A stretch of 64,000 nucleotides of DNA, taken from Liolophura sinensis (lineage: Eukaryota > Mollusca > Polyplacophora > Chitonida > Chitonidae). The translations under genes were made by a program, and so were the position numbers. Shown here piece by piece: positions 27,801 to 38,467 of this stretch. How positions within the stretch are numbered: the first letter of the stretch is position 1; every line of letters starts with the position of its first letter. The stretch covers positions 32,477,385-32,541,384 of the forward strand of contig NC_088295.1 in the NCBI RefSeq assembly GCF_032854445.1, read 5' to 3'. The notes beneath the pieces are model-generated. The model saw nothing but the letters and a program-made list of their open reading frames with translations. It was not told the DNA's origin and did no database searches.

Positions 27801-30800
27801 TTGTGATAGTTAACACGGAAACATGATAGTAATAGTAAACTCGGAAACATGATGGTGATAGTAAACACGGAAACATGATGATAATAGTTGACACGGAGAC
27901 ATGCTCGTGATAAAAAGCAAACAGAAAATAGGATAACAGTTACATGTGAACTGGAAACTTTGTGATAATGAACAGTGAAACTCAGTGATACATGTAATAG
28001 ATGATGTGAAAACATGATGATAGTTATAGAAACATGATAATACATGTAGGTAACATTGCAACATGAAGAGGATAGTTAGCATAGAAACATGATGATAATA
28101 GTAAACAGATCCAATGACCCAGTAGCCTCCTACGAAAGCCATCGCTGTGAGTTCAAGTTCAACTCCTGCTAGCTTCCTCTCAAGCTATACATGGAAAGGT
28201 CTTCCAGCAGCTGGCAGATGATCGTGGGTGTCCCGCAAGCTGTGCCCAGTTTCCTTTCACTATAATGCTGTCCTCTGTTGTATAAGTGAAATATCCTTGA
28301 GTACAGCGTAAAACACCAGTCAAATAAATAAATAGGTAGTAGTAAAAGATATGTGATGACAGTTATCATAGAAATATGATGATACTAGTAAACAAAGAAA
28401 TATGATGATTATGGTTAACACGGAAATGTGATGATACTAGTAAAGAGAGAAACATGATGATTATAGTTAACATGGAAACACGGCGATAATAATTAACATG
28501 ATAATACATGTAGTTCACTTTTTTGTACAGGAAGTGTTGCTTAACACCTTATGAATCCATACAGTGAGTCATATAAGGTTGACATAGTTGGCTAATTCTA
28601 CATGTACACGTATATTTGTATTGTGTTTGCCTTTTTTAGTCTGCGAAGAGTTATGATGACATGAAGGGACCCTCCAGTGGCTACCAGAAAACAAAAGCTG
28701 AAGGTTTGTCAATTTTTTGTCGTATTTCAATTTTATTATGTCTCTGAAGTACAGTCTATTTTGCATATGTCAGTCACACCACAAACCCCTAGTAGAAATG
28801 ATAACATTATGAATTTATGTGTGTATTTAAGCCAGTTTCACCCTGGTATCATTGCCAATGAGTCAAGATGATACTATTTTCCAGGGTCTGGTGGTGCCAA
28901 AAACTTGCGGGCAAAGTTTGAAACAATGGCAAAGTCTGGTGAGGAGGAGAGTAGGAAAAGGGCGGAGGAGGAGAGAGCGAGACGACAAGCCCAGGAGAAA
29001 CGGGAACAGGCCGAGCAAGAAAAACAACGAGAGGTAATGTACATGGTGGTAAAAGATCTGAGCTTTGCTGATATGTTCCTGTATTTATGTTAGTAGAAGG
29101 CATTCCAATGTACACATTCATTTACATATACATGTATAGTAAGAGGAGAAATCAGAACTTCTCATCATGATGAACAGGATTTGATTTGAGAATATTTAGT
29201 GTGTAGTTTGGGTCATGAAGTGAGATTTTCTCATAAATATACAGAAGCTATGGAAAGACCTTAATATGAAGGGCTGAACTAGTGGAGGGGTACAAAATCA
29301 CAGATTTTCAGATTTCAAATAACTTACCTTTTCAGATAACTTACCTTTGGCCATTGGAGTCACATTTTAATTGGCTGGGGCTTTATTAGTGTCTGGTGTA
29401 CTACATGTAGATGTGTGCATTGAACCCCCTCTTTTCAGACTGGTCAGGTGTTTGTAGAAAATAATCTTGAATGTGTTACAAAACCATTAAGTGAGCAAAT
29501 GAACTGCATGATTGTTTGAAATACATGCATCACTGTTGTACAGGCTCGTCAGAATGAAGAGCGATGGGCAGAGAACGATGCTCCAGAGGATGACCAGAAG
29601 TGGGAGGAGCCAGCAGCTCCGGCCAGCCCGGTGAGACGGTCAGAACCAGAAGAGATATACGAAGACACTAATATGGTGGAGAAGCAGTCGTTTGAACCAG
29701 AGGATAGTTACGGGGAGGCGCAGTCTGCTGAGAGCTATGAACCCGAGAGCACGTACCAGGAGGCTGACAATAGGATGGCAGCCTCATCCCCCGTCCGGCA
29801 GACACCCAAGTTTTCTGCCAGGTTAGAGCTGAGAATCTGCTTTCCTGTGTAACGTGTATTTTTTTTGGATAGTGGGATATTTGCCAGACTTGATCAGAAT
29901 CAGGGTCTAAGTTTTCTGGACAGTTTTCTAAGTTTTCAGTTGGCCTATTGTCACATGAACTGTTATTGAGTCTGTCAGATAAGCCTGAAAGTTTACATGA
30001 ATGAATCTGTAGTTCTGTGAGCTGGTAACATGAAATCTGTAAACAAATGTGAACAAATCCCCAAACTAAGTGATTTGTACTGAGTATTCCACCTCGTGGC
30101 TAAAATCGATCTCTGGGTTATTCATGTTTTCCATTCTTCAGAAATGTCAGTCATCATCTTATTATAATGTATCATTGAGGCACATGTACCCACATCTGTC
30201 GGAACGGAGGATTCTCACTGATTATTGGTCTAGGTTAAAAGGGGTAAGCTAAAAATGCTTGGTCAAATTGTAAATGGTTTTAGCTGCCACCAGCTTGTGA
30301 GCTGGACAACATATGACAAGTTCTTATATCAGGGAAGATCAAGACAGTCACATTTTAGAAGCTGCTACTGATAATTACTAATTGTTGACTGTTTATGTTT
30401 TTGTCAGTGATAACTACCAGGACGATGCCACGTATGATGAGGCTGCAGGGCCTGTTGAGGATGTCTATGATGAAGCTGCTCCGGAGGATGGAGAGCTGTA
30501 CGAGTCTGTGGCTGACGCCTCTGAGGGGCAGACGGCAGTGGCTCTCTATGATTACCAAGCAGGTTTGTGGAAGGAGGGAACACTAGTTTTGACACTAGGC
30601 TCTTGGATTTCTGTGAAAGTTTTTTTATAGAGGAAAACTAGTCAAAATGCATTAAGCATCAGGAGAAAGACCATTAATAACTACATTGTCGTTTTTTTGT
30701 TGTTGTTGTTGACATAAAAGAAAATAACACATTTATACAACCTATTCCTAAAATGAAAGAGCTATACTTAAGTTTTAATAAAGTATCTCAATTTTCTGCC

Positions 30801-33079
30801 AGCAATACCTGTTATTTGATTATTTAATAATTAAACATCAAAGACTTAGAAGTCTTCTTTAGGCCGCCATTTATTTATTTAAACAGATTACATGCATCAT
30901 TGTGCTTAGTTTTGCCCCGAGTAAAACCTTCAGCACATTGATGTCATAATGAATATTCTAGTGGAGGAAAGGAGGCTTTTCATTGGACAACCCTAAAGCA
31001 TGGCTAGACTTTCATTGTGCCTTGGATTGGTGGATTTTGTAGAAAATGACGAAATTTAAAAACATTTTTCTCTCTTTCAAAAGCTTTAAAACATTGAGAA
31101 CAAAAAAACAAAACAAGAATTCCACACAGTTGGCATAGCTTTCTCAATTCACATACAGGTTGTGTAAATGTGTTCTTTTCTTTAAATGCAGTCAAATGTT
31201 TGAATTTTAGGGTTTATGGGCCATATTGATAATGTATATCGACAGGGATGTCTCACCAGATTTTCTCTATCACTAAAACAATTTAACGTCAAATTCACTT
31301 TTTCTTGCACAGAAAGAGATTGCATGAGTAAAGTTCACATCAAATTCCAACCTGAATAGAAAAGTGTAGAAAAAACGGTATATGATGTCATAGATAACAT
31401 AAATTGTGGATATGGTCCATGAAGCCCACCTTACAACTTAAACACTTCACTGAATATATTTCAGTGATGAAAAAAACAAATGGTAAAGTAAAGGTATTTT
31501 CAGATGCAATTTTCGATGTTCTTTCCACTAATATGTATTCCACTTGTAATATTTACGTTCCCTTCAATATCCCATAAGGTGATTAAAGCTGTCAATATGC
31601 CGTTTGTGCCGCTTCAGATTTGTCTTGTCCTAATGGAAAATCAGTGAAGTTACCATGTTATACTAGACTCAATTCTTCATACAGTTTTGAATAATTTTGC
31701 ACTGAAAACTAATTTGGTTATAGATATTCTTCACACAGTTATCTTTTATTTAAGTTTCCTAATACTAGTTTTTATTTGGGTTTAAACCCAAATGAAGTGA
31801 GCCCCGATAGCTCAATTGGTAGAGCATCTGTTTTGGGGGCGGTAGATCCAGGGTCAATCCTTTGTCGAATCACACCCAAGACCTTAGAAGAGGAAGTTGC
31901 AACTTCCTCGCTTGGCAATGAGCTGGCGTTCAGCATTAAGGGGATAGTGCAATGACTGGTTGACCCATATCAGGATAATAGCTAGTGCTTGGCTGCTTAC
32001 TTGCCTTCGGTAAGTCGTCTCAGTGAAGTAGCACTAGATCCTGCAACAAGGAGGCACATTACATGCACTCTAAGGATTCCTTCGTCATCATATGACTGAA
32101 AAATTGTTAAGTACAATGTTAAACCCCAAGCACTCATTCCAAGTAAAGTGTAAAAACAAAAGTTGCATACATGACAGATTGTGTTCACATAGGTAAAAAC
32201 TTGATTTACAATTTCAGCGGATGAGGATGAGCTGACCTTTGACCCTGATGATATAATAACCAACATCGAACAGGTGAGTCTGCATATGAGTGGATGAGTT
32301 TGTTGTGAAGTACTATAGCGTGAACAGCACTGAGCAAACTTACGACATATACATGTTAAGCAAGCTTGATTTGTTTGGTTGGTTTGTGGAGTTCATAATT
32401 GCTTTGGTCATTGTTCATTTTGTTGTGGGTATATCATAGCAGATGTTTCCTTGTAACAGGCTGGATCATCAACCTTGCCACATATAAACGAGCAGCTTTC
32501 AGTGCAATTTGTGCACTTTTTTAATTTGATTTTGAAGATAAAACTACATTGTTTGGTTTGGCCAATTTCAGGGCTTCACAAATATCATAACTGTAGATAT
32601 ATCAATCAGCATAGAATAATACTTTCGAAAATTGAATGTGCTTGAATGAACATCTTGCAATCATGCAAAAAGGTTGAAGAATTACAGTAGTGGCAATTTA
32701 TAGTTGGCTGCTTCGCTGAAACATTGTATTGAAGACATTAGACATAAGCACTGATTCAATCACAGTCTACCACTCACTCTCAACCGACCAGCACCTGGGG
32801 TATTCCTAGCCACATGGCCCTTGGCCATTAAGGTCAAATGACATCAGTGTAAAATGTTAATTCTCCTTGTGTGTGTCAGAATTGCATTACAGGTGATGCG
32901 AAGATTATTTCTTTTTCGATTTTAAAAAGCTACCATTTGTACATGTACATAAAGCGTGTGACCAGAGATCACAGATTTGTTGTCGCTGTATGTTTCAGAT
33001 TGATTCTGGTTGGTGGAGAGGACAGTGTAGAGGAGTAACTGGCCTTTTCCCTGCAAATTATGTCGAGCTTCGGAAGTGA
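17349..33079 (+). CDS. CTTN: Cortactin (Src substrate, Arp2/3 activator), 16 exons
   Basis: Coding exons: 17349-17438, 17823-17896, 18506-18635, 19461-19571, 20828-20882, 22273-22383, 22900-23010, 23770-23880, 26952-27062, 27530-27696, 28640-28703, 28885-29033, 29544-29821, 30408-30562, 32218-32273 and 32999-33079 (TGA). They total 1854 nt, 617 residues, in phase. The ATG follows an acceptor at 17329-17330 and begins MWKAAAG, as in vertebrate cortactin. The N-terminal acidic region (1-80) holds [19 protein letters not shown], the Arp2/3-binding site. About residues 80-357 are seven 37-residue cortactin repeats (core [14 protein letters not shown]), then a half repeat; these bind F-actin. Residues 379-430 are a charged Glu/Arg helix. 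Next is an acidic, Tyr-rich linker with likely Src-type sites (EEIYEDT, DATYDEA, EDVYDEA, GELYESV). The C-terminal SH3 (about 560-617) has ALYDY, the GWWRG-type turn and [10 protein letters not shown]. Known role: stabilising Arp2/3 actin branches at lamellipodia and endocytic sites. Repeat number exceeds the 6.5 of the human long isoform. Confidence 0.96.
17940..18130 (-). mobile_element. Degenerate SINE family A relic in cortactin intron
   Basis: TTTATTTATTTGTTTGGTGT, then TATACTCAATAATAA, GGTGGTCAGTTTTATAGTTTGAGGG and ACCTGACAGACCCA follow the order of the reverse-complemented SINE, but with many changes. Confidence 0.45.
19620..20220 (+). repeat. 89-90 bp tandem repeat, about 6.6 copies, in cortactin intron
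   Basis: Units begin at about 19622, 19712, 19801, 19890, 19980, 20069 and 20158, and the last is incomplete. Copies are nearly identical. Each complete unit carries TTTTTGCTGATTTCATTTCAG, which reads as a branch point, pyrimidine tract and 3' splice-site AG. The array lies just downstream of the exon ending at 19571. No unit has a matching downstream donor, and the units contain stops, so they are not exons. Confidence 0.92.
20337..20542. mobile_element. MITE-like element, copy A, in cortactin intron
   Basis: Shares about 200 bp with 32457-32688 and 60097-60300: CGCACATGAAAGAGCAACTT, GGTTGGCCAATTTCAGGGCT, GAATATGCTTGAATAAACA, ending near CTTGCAAAAATCTGAATTAT. The ends are imperfect inverted repeats and there is no open frame. 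Confidence 0.6.
20600..20800 (+). mobile_element. Second SINE-like relic in cortactin intron
   Basis: A tRNA-like head with TTGTGTTCAAATCCATC (B-box-like) is followed by about 130 bp ending in GAATAAATAAATC, a SINE-type tail. It does not match families A or B beyond the head. Confidence 0.4.
21340..21605. mobile_element. Possible MITE-like palindromic element in cortactin intron
   Basis: The left end GCTTGTACAAAGGGATTGTA and the right end, reverse-complemented, GTTTGCAAAAAGAAATTGTA, look like imperfect terminal inverted repeats. Related words (TTGTACAAATGGGAAG, CCTTTGTGCAAGAGG) recur inside. There is no coding capacity. Confidence 0.35.
24826..24886. repeat. (TA)n(TG)n compound microsatellite
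   Basis: An ATATATATAT run passes directly into TGTGTGTG, then TATATACACACACC. It lies within the cortactin intron. Confidence 0.9.
25869..26150 (+). mobile_element. SINE family A, complete, with 13-bp target-site duplication
   Basis: The body 25882-26137 (256 bp) is flanked by AAAATATACAAGT at 25869-25881 and 26138-26150. The tRNA-like head has an A-box-like TGGCTCATTTGGTTGG and a B-box-like GTGAGTTCAAGTCC. Next is a conserved middle (GCTGGCTTCCTCTCCGAACC, CACCCACCATAATGCTAGCC), then GTATAAGTGAAATATTCTTG and an (AAAT)n tail. This is the best reference copy in the window. It resembles the widespread tRNA-derived SINEs of molluscs and brachiopods. Confidence 0.92.
27730..28105 (+). repeat. 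About 26-bp minisatellite, left part, in cortactin intron
   Basis: Repeats of AACACGGAAACATGATGATA plus about six bases, with clear copies from 27750 to 27905 and degraded copies to 28105. The array continues at 28340-28520 after a SINE insertion. Confidence 0.85.
28106..28338 (+). mobile_element. SINE family A inserted in the 26-bp minisatellite
   Basis: The head is 5'-truncated. The B box GTGAGTTCAAGTTC, the centre TAGCTTCCTCTCAAGC, CACTATAATGCTGTCC, GTATAAGTGAAATATCCTTG, GCGTAAAACACC and an (AAAT)n tail are present. TAGTAAA-containing words on both sides may be an imperfect target-site duplication. Confidence 0.85.
28339..28525 (+). repeat. About 26-bp minisatellite, right part
   Basis: The same unit as 27730-28105 (for example TGATGATTATGGTTAACACG and TGATGATTATAGTTAACATG) resumes after the SINE. 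Confidence 0.8.
30563..32217 (+). other. Cortactin intron with SINE family B
   Basis: Intron splitting the SH3 domain. Nothing coding is seen in 30600-31790. The right part is occupied by the element at 31799-32146. Confidence 0.7.
31799..32146 (+). mobile_element. SINE family B, near complete
   Basis: The tRNA-like head AGCCCCGATAGCTCAATTGG plus TAGAGCATCTG resembles a real tRNA 5' half. About 280 bp later comes the tail GACTGAAAAATTGTTAAGTA and ATGTTAAACCCCAAGCA. Tail or head fragments recur at 1920-1975 and 40557-40637. The head has no proper acceptor stem or T-arm, so it is not a tRNA gene. Confidence 0.8.
32457..32688. mobile_element. MITE-like element, copy B, in cortactin intron
   Basis: Shares the body words GAGCAGCTTTCAGTGCAATT, TTTGGCCAATTTCAGGGCTT and GTGCTTGAATGAACATCTTG with copies A and C. 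The right end GCAAAAAGGTTGAAGAATTA mirrors the left end ATCATCAACCTTGCCAC. Confidence 0.6.
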
Positions 33080-33293
33080 TTTGATTGGCCATCTCCATTT
33101 CATCATGTGATCATGCCTTCCTCTCATCGAATTCTCACAGAAAATCAGGGATTGCTGCTAGAGTCTTCTGTTAACAGTTTGTCCTGAGCGAACGAAGAAC
33201 AAATACATGTTTGTTCAAATTTTGAATGTACATGCACAGTACATTTTTCTGCAGTAGTCCATCTGTCAATCATTATAATATCTGAAATGAGCT

Positions 33294-33457
33294 ATTCATC
33301 AAAAACCACAGAAATTAACTGTTTATCGAAAACCACAGAAATCAACTGTTCATTAAAAACCACAGAAATCAACTGTCCATTAAAAACCACAGAAATCAAC
33401 TGTCCATTAAAAACCACAGAAATCAACTGCCCATTAAAAACCACAGAAATCAACTGC
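33294..33457 (+). repeat. 27-bp tandem repeat, six copies, in cortactin 3' UTR
   Basis: The unit is CATTAAAAACCACAGAAATC plus AACTGTC, with starts at about 33294, 33324, 33351, 33378, 33405 and 33432. Because 27 is divisible by three, the antisense strand stays open through the array, which creates a spurious nonapeptide-repeat frame. Confidence 0.92.
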
Positions 33458-34220
33458 TGATAAAAAATGTTCAGTAACCAGGTATTCATGAGAAACACAA
33501 CAGTGAAGTATATATCAAAAACAAAACTAGCCTTATGAAATTGTAGGGGCTCAAAAAAAAAGGGATAGTGTTTCTATAATTTTACCGTCAGATTTTAATT
33601 AAGTTTAAAATGTTATAATTTTCATGAAAGATAAACAAGGTAATTTGACATTATACTGTTCAAAAATTCTTCAAAATTTAAAGATGGCTGCTCAACATTT
33701 ATTCACTGAACACCTGCTTTTCTGAACACTGAAAACATGTTGCAATTCTCTTCGTATTATCATGATGGTGCCAGTGAGTAAACTGCCTGACCTAAAATGC
33801 ACCTACGTCAGTTTTTGCCCGTGAATCTGGCCACCATTATCCTTGAGTTTGGCGGTAAACAACAGTCTAGACTTCTATGGTTGGTTATGGTACGTTGTGT
33901 TCCAAAAAAAGCATAGCTGAGCTTTCAGTTGTCTGCTTCTACATCTACTTATCTGTAAGAAGAAAAGATAAAATATTTGTCAAGCAAATCACCTACATAT
34001 GACTAATAATGTACATACTCTTATTGCTGTATACTTCCATGCTACTGCATTCCCAATAATTATATTATTATTTTCAAACTATATGATCACTTTATAAGGC
34101 TGAATTTATGCATTCTAATTGTTAACATGCTAAACCTGTTTTCAGTATCTTGTTTTCAGGAAGAGAATTCTTCTGTACTAAGCTTTATGTGCTCTGTTCT
34201 TTTATGTAGGAGCGAAATAT

Positions 34221-34377
34221 TAGATAAGCAAGAGGGATATGTTAGATGAACAAGATGGGTATGTTAGATATATCAGAAGGGATAAGTTTGATGATGAAGG
34301 AGGGATATATCTGATAAATCAGAAGAGATAGATTAAAGAAGGATGCATGTCAGATAAATCAAAAGGGATATGATAGG
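34221..34377 (+). repeat. Imperfect 22-23 bp tandem repeat in cortactin 3' UTR
   Basis: Variants of AGATAAATCAGAAGGGATAT recur about six to seven times with drift. Confidence 0.7.
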
Positions 34378-35783
34378 TAAGACACGAATAATCATCACCT
34401 ATGATATTTGTGTTCAGAGATATATACCACAGCCAAAGTATATGTATATAATGTGATCAGTATGGTGTTAATTTTGATGAAAAATGCTTTTTGTGTAGAT
34501 ATAAACATCGTGACATTTGTGTTGCTGAAACTAATGCATACGTAGAGATATATACAAATATAGAAGTACTGTATGAAGTAGAATGACTAGATTTATTTAG
34601 ATAAAATAAATGCTGTTTGATTGTATTGTGTCAATTTCAGTCATAGAACAAGCTTTCAGTAAATTAGAGTATAAAACTCAAAGCATCTGATGCTTTAAAA
34701 ATGATGTCAAATATCAGTTCTAGATTGATCTCTTTTTTGTTTTCATCATTTTTATCATTTTTGCCATTGAAAGAGTTAGGATTTAAAAGCCGTGGTTAGC
34801 CAGAATTGATACCAGTGCTGGTTTTCATTTGTTTAAGCCACAGTTGTCTTTTTTTATCTGAAGCTATTAACTCTGTCTCATTATGGTCCATATATAATGT
34901 TCAAGAGAACCTGTTAGTGTTATCTAGATTAACATGCAGTGCTAATCAAGTTTCTGTTTGTGTGAGTGTATGGTCAAATCAGGTAAAGTACTCTTCCAAT
35001 ATTTGCAGTTGTTGATTGCTCAGCACTGTGTGCATGTATTCAAATTCATACAGGTAATTCTTTGATCTTCACCTTAATTGGCGTGTAGATGTAATTTACC
35101 ATGGATACCACGTTTTTGTAGCTGTTGATTTTTGTGTTTTGCTTGCCCAGTTTGTTAGAATTTTATTTGCCTTGATGTATGTATAGTTTTGTTAATGTGA
35201 CATTGTACAAATTAGACAGGCAGTTGGAGAGTATTATGATTTTATGAACACCTGGATGTCAGGTGTGTCTTTTGTATTGTTATACAGTATAGTGTACATG
35301 TATGTATAGGGGTGGAAAACACCTTTTGGTGGGGTGGACTAGTAGGTGCCAGTAGTTGTACTCAGAGGAGGTGGGGAGATACGTCACTTAGACTTAAGCT
35401 TAATGCGTGTAATGGACACTTTGTCTTATACTGTATCCACTGTGTTAATCTAAAGGCAGAAGAAAGCCAGGGCAAGTTTTGTTCATGTGCGTATAATTCA
35501 GAAGGATTTTACTGTATCAGGGTTCTGATATTACAAATACGATAGGTTTGTGCGTTTTCTGTTGCAAAAAACAGTTTTGTCGTTGGTCTAAAATGGAATA
35601 AATCTTGGCACTATCTCAATGCTTGGCTGTTCCACTGTCAGTACTTAATGTCTGGGCTATAGCTTATTTTTGACCAAAATTAACCCGGTTTCCATGTGGA
35701 AATGTACTGTGTAAATGGTTCGTGTTTCTTTTTCCCTGAAGATGAACTAAAATGTCTGCTTTGACAGTGCTGCAATTAAAGGG

Positions 35784-35835
35784 AATAAAGATCGTAAACA
35801 ATATATTTTGTAACTATGCAAGAATATTTAATAAA
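35784..35835 (+). terminator. Candidate cortactin polyadenylation signals
   Basis: AATAAA occurs at 35784-35789 and 35830-35835. The second is followed by a T/GT-rich stretch (GGAGTTGTTTTTATATTGTT, about 35861-35880) typical of a downstream element. Confidence 0.5.
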
Positions 35836-36234
35836 GCATTTTATATATACATGCATTCGCTGGAGTTGTTTTTATATTGTTGCGCACATGTATATATAAC
35901 ATGTCTGACGAAAGAAAAGTAACTGCATCTAGACATTTGTTGGTGTCGTTACATTGGTAGGTATGTAAATATAGTCCCATACATGCAGAGATCAGCGGTC
36001 AGTGCTTACTTTTTGATACTCGAAGGTGAAATTTGGACACGTTTGTGTGAAGATAAAATTAATGAGGTGGACAAAATTTTTATTTCTAAAGCCCCCAATA
36101 TTTTAACATTCTGAAGTTTCGTAGAATTGGTCCCTGTCTTCAGTTCCGCACAAGAAAACAGGAGGACTAAATGTTGGACGTCAGTCCATCCATCACAAAA
36201 AAGGTTTCCAAACTTTTTTTTTAAACGGTTCATG

Positions 36235-36452
36235 GGGCGTCCGTGGCGGAGCGGGGTAGCGCGTCAGCATGGCGCAATGACGTAAGAGTCTTTAAGCGGT
36301 CGCTGTGAGTTCAAGTCCAGCTCATGCTGGCTTCCTCTCCGGCCGTACGTGGGAAGGTCTGAGAGAAACCTTCGGTTTCCTCAGGCCAAGTTTCCCACCC
36401 ACCATGATGCTGACGGCCGTCGTATGAGTGAAATATTCTTTAGTACGGAGTA
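36235..36452 (+). mobile_element. SINE family A with well-preserved head
   Basis: GGGGCGTCCGTGGCGGAGCG opens a tRNA-like head. GTGAGTTCAAGTCCAGCTCA (B box), GCTGGCTTCCTCTCCGGCCG, CCACCATGATGCTGACGGCC and TGAGTGAAATATTCTTTAGT follow. The tail is truncated. Confidence 0.88.
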
Positions 36453-36765
36453 CTAAATCGTTTACCATGTACTGTTTGTAAGTTGGTTCATTGTATTGAA
36501 TCGGAACATGGTACAAGATACAGAACAAGCTTGATTTTTTTCCATTTTAGATAAAATTTTGACCTTTTTTTGTCGTTTGTTGAATTTTTATGGTTTCCCG
36601 GACTTTGGGGTGTACATAGATTCACTATGACAAGTTATAGATCAAATACTGGTACAAGTTTTGGGTCGATGTATCTATTTTTAACAAAATTACGACAGTT
36701 TCTTCTGTTGTTGACTTTGAAATGGCTATGTTTTTATATCATTCTGACAGCTAATATACTGATTG

Positions 36766-36912
36766 GAGGGAGCCTCCGTGGCCGAGAGGTCAGCGTGCTA
36801 GCGCAGCACAGTGCGGATAGTCATGGTTTCCTCTCACTAGAACACTGGCTACCGTCGTGTAAGTGAAATATTGTTGAGTATGGCGTAAAACACCAAATAA
36901 ATATTATAAATA
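36766..36912 (+). mobile_element. SINE family A, internally deleted
   Basis: The head GGGAGCCTCCGTGGCCGAGA joins directly to the distal part (CACTGGCTACCGTCGTGTAA, GTGAAATATTGTTGAGTATG, GCGTAAAACACC) and a short AT tail. The central domain is missing. Confidence 0.85.
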
Positions 36913-37547
36913 ACCGATCTTTCCAGAATGTTTATACCCTTCTTCAAAATAGTACGTTTAACCCATAAACCTACAAATGATGTTGAAATGATTTGACTGT
37001 TTGATAGTTAAGCTTTACTGAAATGTCCATCCTGTACCAAAGTCGAGGAGAATATGTTTATATGCTCTTATACGCTATCATGTAAGAAGTTCCATATATG
37101 TCTGCATGTTATGACTGGAGGCTCAGACAGGCTGGTTCAGCTAGGCTGGCACGGATGACTCCTAAAAGGTAGCAGAATTCACTATTCTTACACATTTTGA
37201 GCTCTGTAGGTTTTATGTACGCCTGTCGTCCAATTTCCGAACACAATCCACTTTACCAGTTTAAAGTTTGTTTGAGTTTACCATTTGTAGGACACTTGTT
37301 TAAATGTCAGAGCATTATAAGCGCGTATACTAGTATATGCATGTAGTGAATGTGTACTGTATAGGCCTTAGCCGGAACATTCTTTCCGATCAGCGCTGTA
37401 CCGAGTCTAACACAATACATGCTTATAAATGCTTGGAGACTATACATAGTAATCCATCGGACGTATTATCCCAAGATTATCCCCTTAGAGTAATCAGACA
37501 AATCAGATCGCAGAGGAAAAAAAAAAGAGGCGCGTGGAATTAATCGT

Positions 37548-37742
37548 TATAAACGGCTTTATGGCGGCGTTTTGACTTGTTTGGTCAACAAAGAAATAAC
37601 AGACATTTGGTTTGAACTTCGAGAGTGAAGGACCGGTGTATATCCATACGTGAATATCGACCTACATCATATCTGTTTTATATCTGAGACTGTTTACCTG
37701 CACATGTAGACTGTATATGTGTATAAGGACAAATCGAACAAA
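37548..37742 (+). promoter_or_regulatory. Candidate TATA box and 5' leader exon of the 301-residue gene
   Basis: TATAAA at 37548-37553 is followed by about 160 bp ending in AACAAA|GTAAGTAT, a good splice donor with GT at 37743-37744. The coding exon of the next gene begins right after an acceptor (AG at 38460-38461), so a leader exon upstream is required. Assigning it here is inference. Confidence 0.35.
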
Positions 37743-38104
37743 GTAAGTATACAGATAGTGCTATTATACTGAATAAAATCACCCCCGAACAGCTGCAATC
37801 GAAGTCTGAGAGATATATTTTTGATCAACGACAACTTACAAACATTATGTGGTACACGATTTGGGTACTGATTATTATTCCTTGCGTCTTTCCGGCACGC
37901 ATAGTTTTAAATTGTTGACAGGTTCTCTTCTTAAACTTTCTAAGTTCTTTGGTGGCTTATCTTAATGAACGATGTTTTGAAACTTCACCTTGCGATTACT
38001 GCCTGGGAACACCCAATCTGGTTGCCAATTGGTATATGAATGTCTCATACAATGCTGCTATATTTGATATTTATATACATTGTGTTTTCTACAGTTAAGA
38101 ATTC

Positions 38105-38370
38105 GTGTATTTTTTATTTATTTCATTGGGATTTTATGCCGTAAATATTTCAGTTATACGGCGGCGGCCAGCATTATGGTAGGAGGAAACCGGGTAGAGG
38201 TCGTGGAGAAACCCACGACTATCCACAGGTTGCTGACAGACCTTCCCACGTACGGTCGGAGTATATCTGCTATTTATATGATTTATATGTATCTGATAGG
38301 TGTTTTACGACGTACTCAAGTATATTTCACTTATACGATGGCGACCCGCATTTGGGTGGAAACCAAGCAA
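38105..38370 (-). mobile_element. SINE family A fragments (two) in 5' intron of the 301-residue gene
   Basis: 38105-38267 reads, in reverse, from the tail (TTTATTTCATTGGGATTTTA) through CGGCGGCCAGCATTATGGTA and GGAGGAAACCGGGTAGAGG to CTTCCCACGTACGGTCGGAG. 38292-38368 is a second partial copy (GTGTTTTACGACGTACTCAA, CACTTATACGATGGCGACCC). Confidence 0.85.
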
Positions 38371-38467
38371 GGGCCGGTGAAGGATAAGTTTTCTAACACA
38401 CAACAATCCTTTTACACGTCTTTAAATGTCTTCATGGTTTCTTTCTTTTTTACAATTCCAGATTAAC

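Larger units (their letters stand above)
33080..35850 (+). other. Cortactin 3' UTR (probable)
   Basis: No further coding exon. Two tandem arrays lie inside it (33294-33457 and 34221-34377). The next polyadenylation signals followed by a GT-rich stretch are near 35784 and 35830, which would give a 3' UTR of about 2.7 kb. An AATAAA at about 34605 could give a shorter form. Confidence 0.55.

Noticed and set aside
27631-28142. Overlapping minus-strand frames rich in HVSV/YYHH words
   Set aside because: These come from the 26-bp minisatellite in a cortactin intron, open in several frames at once, with biased low-complexity composition.
31799-31870. tRNA-like sequence (GATAGCTCAATTGGTAGAGC)
   Set aside because: It is the head of a tRNA-derived SINE. 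The anticodon arm and T-arm do not close, and the unit continues into a SINE body and tail.
33292-33498. Minus-strand frame with a repeated QLISVVFNG-type nonapeptide
   Set aside because: It is only the 27-bp array in the cortactin 3' UTR read antisense. The period is divisible by three, so the frame stays open without coding.
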